A program made the translations under genes and the position numbers. From the NCBI GenBank assembly GCA_031292515.1, contig JARLGZ010000177.1, positions 248,001-312,000 on the forward strand: a stretch of DNA of 64,000 bases, written 5' to 3'. This document shows positions 17,738-27,861 of the stretch, in pieces. Within the stretch, counting starts at the first letter, position 1, and every line of letters starts with the position of its first letter. Below the pieces are notes generated by a model that was not told the origin of the DNA, did not search any database, and worked only from the letters and a program-made list of their open reading frames with translations. Source of the DNA: Puia sp. GTDB lineage: Bacteria > Bacteroidota > Bacteroidia > Chitinophagales > Chitinophagaceae.

Positions 17738-19102
17738 CTATTTCTTTAACGGGAATTCCATGGTAAAGTTCGTACCCTTTCCAATGACGCTGTCAACCTT
17801 GATCTTGCCCTGGTGAGCATCCACCACGGTCTTGACATAGCTCAACCCTAATCCAAAACCCTTGACATTATGGAGGTTGCCGGTATGAGCCCGGTAAAAC
17901 TTCTCGAATATCCGTCTTTGTGTCTCCTTGCTCATCCCGATACCGTTGTCCTCGATACGAATGACCAGGTTTTTATGGGTGCTGTGCGTGGTGATTTTAA
18001 TGAGGAGACTGTCCCTGGAATATTTGATCGCATTGTCGATCAGGTTGGAGATCAGATTGGTAAAATGCACCTCATCGACTTCCAGCAGGTCATTACGCGC
18101 ATTGAGCTGGAGTTCGGACCTGCCTCCCTTCCCTTCCAGTTGCAATTGGAAATTCTCCATGGCTTCTAATATGACATTATGAGCGTGGATAGGACGCAGG
18201 TTGAGTTGTAACTCCTGGCGATCCAGGAGGGAAGCTTGCAAAATCGTCTCCACCTGCTTGTTCATGCGTTTGTTTTCCTCTTTGATGATACCGCTGAAGT
18301 ATTCGGATTTTTGACGATCATGAATCACTTTCTCATTGCGAAGGGCATCGACGGCCAGGGAGATCGTTGCCAACGGAGTCTTGAACTCATGCGTCATATT
18401 GTTGATAAAATCGTTCTTGATCTCGCTGAGCTTTTTCTGCCTGAGCAGCGCGTTGACATTCACATAAAAAGCAGCGACGATCAACAAGGTAAAAAAGACT
18501 GCGCCGCCAATCATCAGTCTCGTCTGTTTGAGAACGATGTTTTTATAATTGGGAACGATGACCGCAAAGGTCTCCGGAACAGCCAAAGTCTCCGACTCCA
18601 TGCTTCCGGGAGATTGCAGAAGATATACAAGAGGCAGGTTATTCACCGTGTCTTCCATGGCTTTCAGAAAATTATCCGATCGCAACTCAAAGGTATTCGA
18701 CCCCAGATCGGCATCCAGTCGTCCAAGATCGGAAGAAATGGCGAATTCGAATTTGACGTCTTTCAGTCCCCGGTTTGCCAAGGCTTTTTTCAGCTTGTCA
18801 TTGATTTCATCCTTGCTAAATCTCTCCGCAATCGTAGGGGGCTTCATCAGTTCCGTAATAAACTGATCAGAGGAACGCCAGGACGGGAAATTGGGCCTGA
18901 GTCTAAGTGTTTTGATGCTGGGGGAGGCTGCTTTCTGCTCAATGAGCTGCTGGCCCACGTCATTCATGCTCAATACGACGTTATGCCTGAGCTCTTCCTG
19001 TTTGTTCTCCACCATCGTATAGATCCAGTTTACCTGGATATAGATGATCCCAATGAGCGACAAGGTGATCAGAACAATAATGACAGGGAAGATTTTTTTC
19101 AA
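17738..19102 (-). CDS. Two-component sensor histidine kinase (orphan, membrane)
   Basis: Inner-membrane sensor kinase with two membrane segments (about residues 4-24 and 205-228) flanking a periplasmic region of about 180 residues. HisKA has the phospho-acceptor in NNMTHEFKTPLATIS; the HATPase_c domain shows the N box NLISNLIDNAIKYS, G1 IRIEDNGIGMS, and G2 GFGLGLSYVKTVV. No HAMP, PAS or receiver domain is evident and no response regulator is adjacent. The frame opens at a GTG at 19162, but a -7 box at 19126-19133 lies inside that extension, so the TTG at 19102 (reading KKIFPVIIVLI) is preferred. It converges on queA. Confidence 0.88.
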   Translation of the reverse strand: MKKIFPVIIVLITLSLIGIIYIQVNWIYTMVENKQEELRHNVVLSMNDVGQQLIEQKAASPSIKTLRLRPNFPSWRSSDQFITELMKPPTIAERFSKDEINDKLKKALANRGLKDVKFEFAISSDLGRLDADLGSNTFELRSDNFLKAMEDTVNNLPLVYLLQSPGSMESETLAVPETFAVIVPNYKNIVLKQTRLMIGGAVFFTLLIVAAFYVNVNALLRQKKLSEIKNDFINNMTHEFKTPLATISLAVDALRNEKVIHDRQKSEYFSGIIKEENKRMNKQVETILQASLLDRQELQLNLRPIHAHNVILEAMENFQLQLEGKGGRSELQLNARNDLLEVDEVHFTNLISNLIDNAIKYSRDSLLIKITTHSTHKNLVIRIEDNGIGMSKETQRRIFEKFYRAHTGNLHNVKGFGLGLSYVKTVVDAHQGKIKVDSVIGKGTNFTMEFPLKK

Positions 19103-19125
19103 AAATTTCGATTTTGGTCCGACTG

Positions 19126-19133
19126 CAAATGTA
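19126..19133 (-). promoter_or_regulatory. -7 box (TACATTTG) of the orphan kinase gene
   Basis: Minus-strand TACATTTG is a perfect match to the Bacteroidota -7 consensus TAnnTTTG. Initiation a few bases downstream gives a short leader before the TTG start at 19102 and would exclude the longer GTG-started reading. No clear -33 element is seen. Confidence 0.5.
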
Positions 19134-19323
19134 TACAGGATAAGGGGGGAAGCCCCTTCCACGCCGCCGGGGGGAGGGGTTTTAACGAAGGTTTCACAAA
19201 GAAAAGGGATTTGGTGCTAAATTAAGAGATTTTTTGTGCCGCTTGAACGGGATTCCATCCCGGGGAGGAGCTATTTTTTAAACAGCATTTTGTTATGTCC
19301 CAGGATTACTTAATTTAGATATT

Positions 19324-19875
19324 ATGGAAAGCCCGGCTCCCGGAATATTGTTGATCGCAGATCCTTTTTTAAAAGATCCGAATTTCATGCGCACGGTCGT
19401 GTTTCTTTGCGAACACCAGGACGAAGGAAGTTTCGGCTTTGTATTGAATAAAAGCTATGACTATACCCTTGACCAACTAATCAGCGGGCTGGAAGATCTC
19501 AAAATTCCCGTTTTTCAGGGAGGACCCGTCCAGATGGATACCGTCCATTTTCTTCATCAATGTCCTGACAAGATCACCGGCGGCTATGAAATCATAGACG
19601 GTGTATTCTGGGGAGGCAATTTCGAGACAGCGATCGAATTAATCCGCTCCGGTGAAATAGGGCTGAATAAGATCCGGTTCTATATAGGCTATTCAGGCTG
19701 GGGTAGCGGACAACTGGCAGATGAATTGAAAGAGAAATCATGGCTGACCGTCCAGGCCAGTCATAAACTTGTTTTTCATAAAAGGACGGATGAAATATGG
19801 AAGGACTCACTCCGCCATCTCGGCGGCGAATACGAGATTATGGCCAATTTCCCGATCGACCCGCAATTGAATTGA
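19324..19875 (+). CDS. YqgE/AlgH family protein
   Basis: Cytoplasmic protein of 183 residues in the YqgE/AlgH (UPF0301) family. It has the family opening PGILLIADPFLKDPNFMRTV, followed by GSFGFVLNKS, the FQGGPV segment, the GGNFE block, and the YIGYSGWGSGQLADEL motif near residue 125. The molecular function is not settled; AlgH was named for an effect on alginate in Pseudomonas. ATG at 19324. A TTTG (19289-19292) and TAATTTAG (19311-19318, one mismatch from the -7 box) are 18 bp apart and could be its promoter. Confidence 0.93.
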   Translation: MESPAPGILLIADPFLKDPNFMRTVVFLCEHQDEGSFGFVLNKSYDYTLDQLISGLEDLKIPVFQGGPVQMDTVHFLHQCPDKITGGYEIIDGVFWGGNFETAIELIRSGEIGLNKIRFYIGYSGWGSGQLADELKEKSWLTVQASHKLVFHKRTDEIWKDSLRHLGGEYEIMANFPIDPQLN

Positions 19876-19900
19876 TCCCGGATAGGGCTCCCTTCACCCC

Positions 19901-20542
19901 TCAATCCGCGGCCTTTATATAAGCCGACTGACCAAACAGGGCAGATGTCTCTGCCACCGCATTAGTCGCATTAAAGACCGCCTCACCCCTTGCCAGACCG
20001 CTCCAGATGGACCGTATCCGGTGACGGGACCTTGCCGCATTCTTCAGGTCCAGTAAGTCGATGGATAAAGCTCCATTCTCAATGGCATAAATCGCCGGGG
20101 AATAGGATGAATAATACCCGTATCCCGGATAACCCCAGTGCCCGGGATCATAATAGTCGAAGTAGCCGCTCCAATAATCGACATAGCTGAAAACACCGGT
20201 ATAGTCACTATAGACCCGGGCTACATTGATGGCCAGGTCAGGATGACCGGACCTGTCGGTGAGTTGATAACCTCTTTCCTGCATCAGCACTGTGACGGCA
20301 TGCAGCACAATACTGTCAAAAGATGTACATTCCCTCCCAAACAGTTCATTGTCCTGTATGATATCCAAAGAGTCGGTGACGGCAAAAGTTCTATAACTGC
20401 CAAAATCCGCCGCCGTATCGTAATTAGAAATGTAGATTCCCGGTTCTTCGTCCGCTTGCTTGCCGGCTGGCTGCTTTTTACAACCACTGAGCACGGCTAT
20501 TGACAAAACCACTCCGGCGGCCAGGCGCCACAACTTCTTCAT
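19901..20542 (-). CDS. DUF4136 domain lipoprotein
   Basis: Predicted outer- or inner-membrane lipoprotein of 213 residues. The signal sequence ends in a lipobox (VLSGCKK, Cys at about residue 21), followed by a DUF4136-type domain: YDTAADFGSYRTFAV early, a central Tyr/Gly-rich stretch (about 120-150), and the IRSIWSGLARGEA segment near the end. The family's function is unknown. ATG at 20542 is chosen because it starts a normal signal peptide; a TTG six codons upstream is possible. It converges with yqgE with a 25-bp gap and no obvious terminator. Confidence 0.85.
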   Translation of the reverse strand: MKKLWRLAAGVVLSIAVLSGCKKQPAGKQADEEPGIYISNYDTAADFGSYRTFAVTDSLDIIQDNELFGRECTSFDSIVLHAVTVLMQERGYQLTDRSGHPDLAINVARVYSDYTGVFSYVDYWSGYFDYYDPGHWGYPGYGYYSSYSPAIYAIENGALSIDLLDLKNAARSRHRIRSIWSGLARGEAVFNATNAVAETSALFGQSAYIKAAD

Positions 20543-20670
20543 AATCCTGTTTTTGCTCAAAGATAGGAAGCCGGTTTCCCTCCTGGGTTTAACCCGGCAG
20601 CTGTTTTTAACGTCCTTCTAACAGACTTTAAAATATCATTAAAACTTTTCTGGTATGTGCGCCGGAATAG

Positions 20671-20870
20671 CCATATCGTCTCAGCGCTTTACCTCCGCCA
20701 ACCCACATTGATCTAAAAGTTGTCACCCGGCGAAGGCAAGCCGCTATCCCACGCTGTCGCCATTGCGGTAATTCCAGCGTCGATGCGATATGGCTAACCG
20801 GCGATTCGTACAAAGACTATCGGGTGCGGGATGCGATGGCTGTCCCGGCCGCTTTGTAAACCGAACATAA
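20671..20870 (+). pseudogene. Possible decayed zinc-ribbon ORF (transposase-like remnant)
   Basis: In the 421-bp gap between the DUF4136 gene and atpC, one plus-strand frame reads PRCRHCGNSSVDAIWLTG with a CxxC pair (codons at 20755-20766). After a frame change it continues AGCDGCPGRFVNRT with a second CxxC (20832-20843) and a stop at 20868. Two CxxC pairs spaced like this resemble N-terminal zinc ribbons of some transposases. No terminal inverted repeats or catalytic domain are visible. The match is weak and could be chance. Confidence 0.25.
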
Positions 20871-20880
20871 CGGACAGCGC

Positions 20881-20912
20881 AAAAAAATCCCCCCGGGATG
20901 CACCGGAGGGAT
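20881..20912 (-). terminator. Intrinsic terminator of the atpDC operon
   Basis: On the minus strand a 10-bp stem (ATCCCTCCGG pairing with CCGGGGGGAT, one G-T wobble) with a 6-nt loop is followed by seven T residues at 20887-20881. It lies about 50 bp past the atpC stop, in the right orientation to end the atpDC transcript. Confidence 0.88.
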
Positions 20913-20963
20913 AACTAACATTTTTCGAGGATGATGGACCGTATAGGATTATTGAATCAATAA

Positions 20964-21227
20964 TTACTTTGTTTCAACAGGTACTGCGCCTTCGACTAAT
21001 ACGGTCACTTTATTGCTGATGACTTCCACAAATCCGCCCTGGATGTCAAAAAAAGCGAGATGGTTGCTCTTGTCCTTTAAAACCTTTACCCTGCCCGGCT
21101 TCAATGCACTGACCAGGGGTGCATGCTTATCCAGCACTTCAAACAGTCCTGTCACGCCCGGTAATTGTATACCGAATACATCCCCACTGAACAGCTTCTT
21201 CTCGGGTGTTAATATCTCCAGATTCAT
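20964..21227 (-). CDS. atpC: F0F1 ATP synthase subunit epsilon (short form)
   Basis: Central-stalk subunit of F-type ATP synthase. The 87-residue product has only the N-terminal beta-sandwich domain (LEILTPEKKLFSGDV, then GLFEVLDKHAPLVSAL and GGFVEVISNKVTVLVE). The C-terminal helical hairpin that inhibits ATP hydrolysis in E. coli is absent; short forms are usual in Bacteroidota. ATG at 21227 is chosen over the longer open frame because the family begins at this point. It lies 28 bp after atpD and is followed by an intrinsic terminator. Confidence 0.95.
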   Translation of the reverse strand: MNLEILTPEKKLFSGDVFGIQLPGVTGLFEVLDKHAPLVSALKPGRVKVLKDKSNHLAFFDIQGGFVEVISNKVTVLVEGAVPVETK

Positions 21228-21255
21228 CGATGTTATTGTTTGTGAGTTGTCGGAA

Positions 21256-22800
<1,545 letters not shown>

Positions 22801-22824
22801 TTAAGAGCTTTTTAATTTCGGCTG

Positions 22825-22832
22825 CAAAGGTA
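22825..22832 (-). promoter_or_regulatory. -7 box (TACCTTTG) of the atpDC operon
   Basis: TACCTTTG on the minus strand matches TAnnTTTG exactly, 69 bp upstream of the atpD start. A T-rich stretch further upstream may serve as the -33 element. Implied leader is about 60 nt. Confidence 0.6.
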
Positions 22833-22904
22833 AGGGAACACATGGAAAAATCCGAAATCCGGCCTCGTAAATTCTTAAAAATATGAATTCCCTCTCAATA
22901 TCTC

Positions 22905-22912
22905 TATTTTTG
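22905..22912 (+). promoter_or_regulatory. -7 box (TATTTTTG) of the GNAT-like gene
   Basis: TATTTTTG on the plus strand matches TAnnTTTG and ends 17 bp before the ATG at 22930, giving a very short leader. It is divergent from the atpDC promoter within the same 174-bp gap. Confidence 0.45.
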
Positions 22913-22929
22913 TCCCCAGATTGGAAATT

Positions 22930-24096
22930 ATGCAACTGATAGAAGTTACCGGATCGTCACACGCAGACGATTTTATACAGGTGAATATAGTCTTGAACAG
23001 CAAAATGGCGGCTTATATACGTCCCATCGATGATGAGATCCGGGAAGTCTTCGACCCGGTCCGTAACAAAGCCTTCCGGCACGGGGAATGTGCCCGGTGG
23101 GTCCTTAAGGGGGAAGATGGCCGTCTCCTGGGACGAATCGCGGCTTTTGTGAATAAAAAGTATAGAAACAAGGGAGATGACGTCCCGGTTGGGGGGATTG
23201 GCTTTTTTGACTGTATTGATAATCAGGAAGCAGCAGATATGCTTTTTGACGTTGCCAGGCATTGGCTGTTGCAAAAAGGCATGCAGGCGATGGATGGACC
23301 GATCAACTTCGGAGAACGCGATAAGTGGTGGGGATTGCTGACGGAAGGCTTCCACGAACCGCTGTATGGCATGAGTTATAACCCGCCCTATTACAGGCAG
23401 CTCTTCGAAAACTATGGGTTCCGGCTCTATTTCAATCAACTCTGTTTCGGCATGGATCCTTCGAAACCGCTCAGCCAAAAGGTCAGGGATCGTCATGCGG
23501 CCCTGGCCACCGATCCCGGCTACAGCGCAAGACATATCGAAAAAAATGAGCTGGAGAAATATGCAGAGGATTTTACGACCATCTATAACAAAGCCTATGC
23601 GGGACATGGAGGCCTGAAAGAGATGAAGAAAGACCAGGTGATCGCCCTATTCCGGAGGATGAAACCCCTGATGGACGAAAAAATCGTTTGGTTCGCCTAC
23701 TATAAGGAGACCCCCATCGCGATGTTTGTAAACATTCCGGACCTGAATCAATATTTCAAACACTTTAACGGCCATTTCGGACTTTTGGAGAAACTTCGGT
23801 TCGTCTGGCTGAAATACCGCAACTCCTGCCATAAGTTCACAGGACTCGTGTTTGCGCTGGTACCCGAATTCCAGGGAAAAGGAGTAGATTCTTATCTGAT
23901 CGTTGAAACAGGCAAGGTGGTTCAAAAACTAGCCGTTTATACTTCGTACGAGATGCAATGGATCGGCGACTTTAATCCCAAAATGGTCAATATCGCAAAA
24001 TCCCTGGGCGAGGTCTCGGTGACCAGGACTCTTGCAACCTACCGGTATTTGTTCGACAGAACGAAAGAGTTTAAACGGCATCCGATCCTGCTATAG
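22930..24096 (+). CDS. GNAT-fold protein, YghO-like
   Basis: Cytoplasmic protein of 388 residues resembling a group of conserved hypothetical proteins with two GNAT-type acyltransferase folds (YghO-like). Recognisable blocks are DGPINFGERDKWWGLL (about 121-136), MSYNPPYYRQLFENYGF, and LVPEFQGKGVDSYLI near residue 315, which resembles the acetyl-CoA-binding turn. Substrate is unknown. The ATG at 22930 is preferred to the in-frame TTG at 22921. It is transcribed alone, divergent from atpDC. Confidence 0.75.
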   Translation: MQLIEVTGSSHADDFIQVNIVLNSKMAAYIRPIDDEIREVFDPVRNKAFRHGECARWVLKGEDGRLLGRIAAFVNKKYRNKGDDVPVGGIGFFDCIDNQEAADMLFDVARHWLLQKGMQAMDGPINFGERDKWWGLLTEGFHEPLYGMSYNPPYYRQLFENYGFRLYFNQLCFGMDPSKPLSQKVRDRHAALATDPGYSARHIEKNELEKYAEDFTTIYNKAYAGHGGLKEMKKDQVIALFRRMKPLMDEKIVWFAYYKETPIAMFVNIPDLNQYFKHFNGHFGLLEKLRFVWLKYRNSCHKFTGLVFALVPEFQGKGVDSYLIVETGKVVQKLAVYTSYEMQWIGDFNPKMVNIAKSLGEVSVTRTLATYRYLFDRTKEFKRHPILL

Positions 24097-24181
24097 GACG
24101 ACTCAGGCTTACTGCGAGATGCAATGATGCCGCCTTCGCGGTGAAGTCCGGAGGCCGCCGATGGAAATTGCAGACCTATTT

Positions 24182-24382
24182 TCAAGCTCCCCGGTGAGGG
24201 ATGTTGAGCAACCTGAGATAGATGCCCAAACGGGCCTGGTGCCGGGCCGATAATCCCTCGGGAGGCATGCTTTTTTCAAACAAGCTCCAATCGAACTGGT
24301 TGTCCGGTATGCGTGCGATCCTCCTGCGGGCAGCGACGACTTCGCGATCCCTTTCCCCGGCCAAATTTTCAGTAGCTGACAT
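24182..24382 (-). CDS. Small hypothetical protein
   Basis: Predicted 66-residue, charged, cytoplasmic protein with no membrane segment; not recognised. It has an Arg-rich middle (VVAARRRIARI) and a SLFEKSMPPEGLSARHQAR segment. Evidence for coding is modest: ATG at 24382 and a structured upstream region with three TGTCAGC motifs. The frame is open upstream to 24424, but that part reads like promoter sequence. It lies alone between a convergent GNAT-like gene and a glycosyltransferase gene. Confidence 0.45.
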   Translation of the reverse strand: MSATENLAGERDREVVAARRRIARIPDNQFDWSLFEKSMPPEGLSARHQARLGIYLRLLNIPHRGA

Positions 24383-24440
24383 AGCTGTGTATTTTGCTTG
24401 GATACAAAGAAAATACATACTCATGTCAGCCCTATGTCAG
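24375..24440 (-). promoter_or_regulatory. Triple TGTCAGC motif in the promoter region of the small ORF
   Basis: GCTGACA at 24375-24381 and its inverted copies TGTCAGC at 24424-24430 and 24434-24440. The latter two are direct repeats 10 bp apart just upstream of a near -7 box (TTTCTTTG, minus strand), and the first lies over the start codon region. This looks like an operator, but no candidate regulator is identified. Confidence 0.4.
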
Positions 24441-24479
24441 CAAGGGTTGCAGAATTGAAAAAAAATTGTTTGGAAAGCG

Positions 24480-25331
24480 CTAGTCTTTTGGAGCATGATA
24501 CTTCATGCGGGTGTGGAAGAATTCCCCGAAACGCCGGATCTCCTTGACGATCCTCTTTTTCAAGGCATTTGTCAATGTTCCGTCCTGTTTTAGCGTACGG
24601 GGCCCGGTCCAAACGGTCGTACTCCTCGACCTTACCTGTACCACTTTGCCATAGGGCATAAGGTCATAGGTCATCCTGCCGTCCTCTCCCCTGATATTGT
24701 TGTTTAAAAAGCCTGCTTTCAGGCCATATTCCTTGATATACCCCATGCTCATCCCGTAGGTATTCATGAAAGGTCTCTTGATATGACGCAATTCGGCAAT
24801 AATATTCTTAAAAGTTTCCAGGATGGACAACTGCCACCTTGCGTATCCGGGCTCGCTGAGGAAAGCGTACCTCCCGTATACTACCACCACCCCGGGTTTT
24901 TGCAGGGCATTCGCCATTTTCTCCAGCCATTTGACCGGGTATATACAGTCGGCGTCAGCCAGCAGGATATATTTACCCAGCGCATTCTCCTGACCCACCT
25001 GGCGGGCCGGCCCGGGCCCTTGTTTGGCGGCAAAGAAGGACCTTACATGGAGCTTGTCGATGGTAAGCTGGGTGTTATCTTTGGAGTTATTATTTACGAC
25101 GATGATCTCATAGGGTATTTTTGTCTCCAGCCTTGCGAGCGAAGCCACCGACCTGAGAATATTTATCTCCTCGTTCCAGGCCGCAATCAAAATACTCACA
25201 AGCGGCTCCTTTGAAATCCTTTGATCCAGATTATGATTTATTTCGGCAAATACGCTTTCAGGTATCTGTTCAAATTTCTCATACGGATATTCGTATGGCT
25301 TAATCCAGTCCGGATTTTTGAATTTAATCAT
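24480..25331 (-). CDS. Glycosyltransferase family 2 protein
   Basis: Cytoplasmic GT-A-fold transferase of 283 residues. The nucleotide-binding start VSILIAAWNEEINILRSVASL is at about residue 45, followed by IIVVNNNSKDNT, the metal-binding LADADCIYP (DxD) near 125, and an acceptor-side NNNIRGEDGRMTYDL. No membrane segment is evident. The frame extends upstream to a TTG at 25364, but the -7 box at 25362-25369 argues for the ATG at 25331. It lies beside a polysaccharide flippase and a second GT2 gene, suggesting surface-glycan synthesis; donor and acceptor are unknown. Confidence 0.88.
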   Translation of the reverse strand: MIKFKNPDWIKPYEYPYEKFEQIPESVFAEINHNLDQRISKEPLVSILIAAWNEEINILRSVASLARLETKIPYEIIVVNNNSKDNTQLTIDKLHVRSFFAAKQGPGPARQVGQENALGKYILLADADCIYPVKWLEKMANALQKPGVVVVYGRYAFLSEPGYARWQLSILETFKNIIAELRHIKRPFMNTYGMSMGYIKEYGLKAGFLNNNIRGEDGRMTYDLMPYGKVVQVRSRSTTVWTGPRTLKQDGTLTNALKKRIVKEIRRFGEFFHTRMKYHAPKD

Positions 25332-25361
25332 GATAAACGGGTATTTGACGTCGCTAAAATA

Positions 25362-25369
25362 CAAATATA
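25362..25369 (-). promoter_or_regulatory. -7 box (TATATTTG) of the GT2 gene
   Basis: Perfect TAnnTTTG match on the minus strand, about 31 bp upstream of the ATG at 25331. It indicates that this gene has its own promoter and is not simply read from the flippase. Confidence 0.5.
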
Positions 25370-25431
25370 TCCCAAGAAATGAAATTTAGGGGAAATCGAG
25401 GCTCAACATGACGATTTGTCCGCCGATTTTA

Positions 25432-25481
25432 CGCCACGGTGGCGCCTCAATGCGCCTCCCTCAGGGTCGCCTCCCTTCAGG
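25432..25481. repeat. Palindrome plus 15-bp tandem repeat downstream of the flippase gene
   Basis: A palindrome CGCCAC-G-GTGGCG (25432-25444) is followed by two 15-bp units, GCGCCTCCCTCAGGG (25452-25466) and TCGCCTCCCTTCAGG (25467-25481), and a partial unit just before them. The array is in the gap between the flippase and GT2 genes. It might act as a weak 3'-end structure for the flippase transcript, but no T-run follows. Confidence 0.5.
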
Positions 25482-25519
25482 ATAAACAGGATGATTCCCG
25501 GGGACAATGGATATCCGCA

Positions 25520-26854
25520 TTAAATGAATTTCCTGATATACATTTTTATTTCCGAATAGCCCGTATTGAAAAGACTAAAAAAACGATACGGCATGTACTT
25601 TTGAAGCTCACGGTTGGAAATCCAGATCCCTATGATCGCAGGGAATAAGTTCATGATCACGATACCGTATACATTCCCCAGCCAATGTACGCCGACGAAA
25701 TCACCTATGATGTTTGCGCTCAGCATGATCAGCACTTTTACAAAATTGACACCCGGTCTGTGTATGACGTCTATGGTCAGCCCCATATACCGGTCGGCGG
25801 GATAAAGTAATGCGACGATCATAAACATGCGGAACACATTCGCCGCCTGAATCCCGGCCTCGGTGCCGATGAATTTACTGCCACCCATGATCCCAATCGC
25901 AATATTGGCGAACAGAACGGCGCCTATCGATACCGGAATTAAAGAAACGGTTATAATGCCTATGTATTTCCTCAATATATAAATGACATCCGACTTTCGA
26001 TCCTGGTTGTATGCTTCCGACAAAGACGCCATGGCGGTTGCGGCAAAACTGCGTAAAGGTATCTCGACCAGCTCCATCAATTTCAGACCGAGATTATAAA
26101 TGGCGACGGCCGCTTCGCCCAGCATAAAATTTACGATATAGGTATCGGAAGCCCTGAACATATTGGAGCTCAGATTGGTTCCCACGCTGTATTTGCCGAA
26201 ATGATAAAGTTCCCGGATCGTCTTGCCGGTCCTGCTGAAAAAGGAGCCGATCCGGGAATAGCCCGCAGATATGCAGAAAATACTCGTCAATACATTGGAG
26301 ATCAGAAAAGCATATACGACATGCTCAATGTTATTCTGCTTGACGACCACCAGGCACAATATTCCGAGGACAAAAAGAGATTGAGTGAGAAACCTGATGT
26401 ATAACAACCGGTCGTACCTTTGTTCCGCCTGTACCACGCAGGAAGATATAAATGACGGCAGCGTACTCACATAGCATATGCCGAACCATTTTATACACAA
26501 GGCCAGACCCTCGTTTTTCAAAGGCGGCATAAACAGAACGGCCAGAATATTCAGTACGACAAGGCCCGCGGTGATTGCTCCACCCACGAACCAGGTTGAG
26601 CCGACGACATCCGTGGCTCTCTTCGAATCGGTACCTGCGTAAAATTTGATAAAAGCCGTTGTAAGAAAACCCGACCGGAAGGTATCTATCAGGCCCAATG
26701 TAGATTGAAAGAAAACCCATGCGCCGATACCCGCCACCGGTAAAGACCTGTATAAGATGGAAAGCGTCAGCATTCCGAATACCGACATGACGGCATTACC
26801 TGACAAGGACAGAAAATGCTTGCCCTTTAATTTCGATATTATGTTACTAATCAT
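25520..26854 (-). CDS. Polysaccharide flippase, Wzx/MATE-like membrane protein
   Basis: Integral membrane protein of 444 residues with about 12-14 hydrophobic segments, fitting the polysaccharide-biosynthesis (MOP/MATE) flippase superfamily that moves lipid-linked glycans across the inner membrane. The N-terminal motif LSLSGNAVMSVFGMLTLSILYR and the central SSNMFRASDTYIVNFMLG and IYNLGLKLMELVEIPLRSFA blocks are typical. ATG at 26854. Its partners here are two GT2 enzymes; no polymerase or initiating transferase is in the window. Confidence 0.85.
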   Translation of the reverse strand: MISNIISKLKGKHFLSLSGNAVMSVFGMLTLSILYRSLPVAGIGAWVFFQSTLGLIDTFRSGFLTTAFIKFYAGTDSKRATDVVGSTWFVGGAITAGLVVLNILAVLFMPPLKNEGLALCIKWFGICYVSTLPSFISSCVVQAEQRYDRLLYIRFLTQSLFVLGILCLVVVKQNNIEHVVYAFLISNVLTSIFCISAGYSRIGSFFSRTGKTIRELYHFGKYSVGTNLSSNMFRASDTYIVNFMLGEAAVAIYNLGLKLMELVEIPLRSFAATAMASLSEAYNQDRKSDVIYILRKYIGIITVSLIPVSIGAVLFANIAIGIMGGSKFIGTEAGIQAANVFRMFMIVALLYPADRYMGLTIDVIHRPGVNFVKVLIMLSANIIGDFVGVHWLGNVYGIVIMNLFPAIIGIWISNRELQKYMPYRFFSLFNTGYSEIKMYIRKFI

Positions 26855-27072
26855 AACTTATCCGCCAATTTAGGCAATTGTTCTTCATATATAAAACTTT
26901 AATCCGTGCATCTGTCGCATATAATATTCCCTAAATTATTAATTTTTGCTATTTTGCGCCTGCGTTTTTCGATTGCAATAATAAGCCCTTTGCCAGTATT
27001 ATCAGGGCTGAGTCTGATGGAATTTCCTTTTTTATTGAAAGAGGACGATTATTCAATTGTTAATTTAAAAAG

Positions 27073-27861
27073 ATGCCTGCATTAAATCACTTCGGCGATA
27101 TCACTTTGCTCGTCACCCACTATAATCGGAGCAAGTCGCTGGAGCGCCTTTTGCATTCATTTCAAAAACTCGGATGCTCGTTCGGGGACATTGTCGTCTC
27201 GGACGACGCCAGCAAGCCTGAACATATCGATTATCTCAGGAAATTACAGTTGACCTACCCCTTTCGCCTGATCACCACCTCTAAGAACGGCGGCCTCGGC
27301 AATAATATCAACAAAGGTCAGGACGCCGTCGCCACACCCTATACCTTCTATGTGCAGGAAGATTTTGTGCCCACGGATCTTTTCTCCGCCAGCTTTAGAG
27401 ATGCCTATTCTTTTATGGAAAAGGACAGCAGTCTCGATTTGGTTCGCTTTTACGCATATGTCCTGTATCCATATCTTAAACCTTATGGCAAAGGATTTTC
27501 AGAAATCGTTTGTAAGATCTGGCAACCTGACTACATGAAGATTTATGCTTACAGCGACCATCCTCATCTGAGGAGAAGCAACTTCATGACCAAATTCGGA
27601 CGATACAAAGAAGGCGCCATCGGGGACAAAACGGAGTACGCCATGTGCGTCTCCTTTATCCAGAGAGGGGGCAAAGGGTTGGTCTTCGATGAATACAAAA
27701 GCCTGTTTATACAGGAGAATTCTTCTGAAGAGCCCAGTACCATGAAACGAACAAGTTGGAAGCAAAAGAATAATATCTTCATGCGCGTCGTCAAGACCGT
27801 ATATCGCACAGCCAAATATAATTTTGATATCCTCTTCATGCGCCAGACGGTCGGCCGCTAA
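27073..27861 (+). CDS. Glycosyltransferase family 2 protein
   Basis: Cytoplasmic GT2-like transferase of 262 residues: opening ITLLVTHYNRSKSLERLLHSF, then DIVVSDDASKPEHIDYL, NGGLGNNINKGQD, and a YVQEDFVP segment in place of the usual DxD (Glu-Asp). No membrane segment. It is divergent from the flippase gene across a 218-bp AT-rich gap, in which AGCCCT (27036 region) pairs with AGGGCT 14 nt later. Role in surface-glycan assembly is inferred from context; sugar specificity is unknown. Confidence 0.85.
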   Translation: MPALNHFGDITLLVTHYNRSKSLERLLHSFQKLGCSFGDIVVSDDASKPEHIDYLRKLQLTYPFRLITTSKNGGLGNNINKGQDAVATPYTFYVQEDFVPTDLFSASFRDAYSFMEKDSSLDLVRFYAYVLYPYLKPYGKGFSEIVCKIWQPDYMKIYAYSDHPHLRRSNFMTKFGRYKEGAIGDKTEYAMCVSFIQRGGKGLVFDEYKSLFIQENSSEEPSTMKRTSWKQKNNIFMRVVKTVYRTAKYNFDILFMRQTVGR

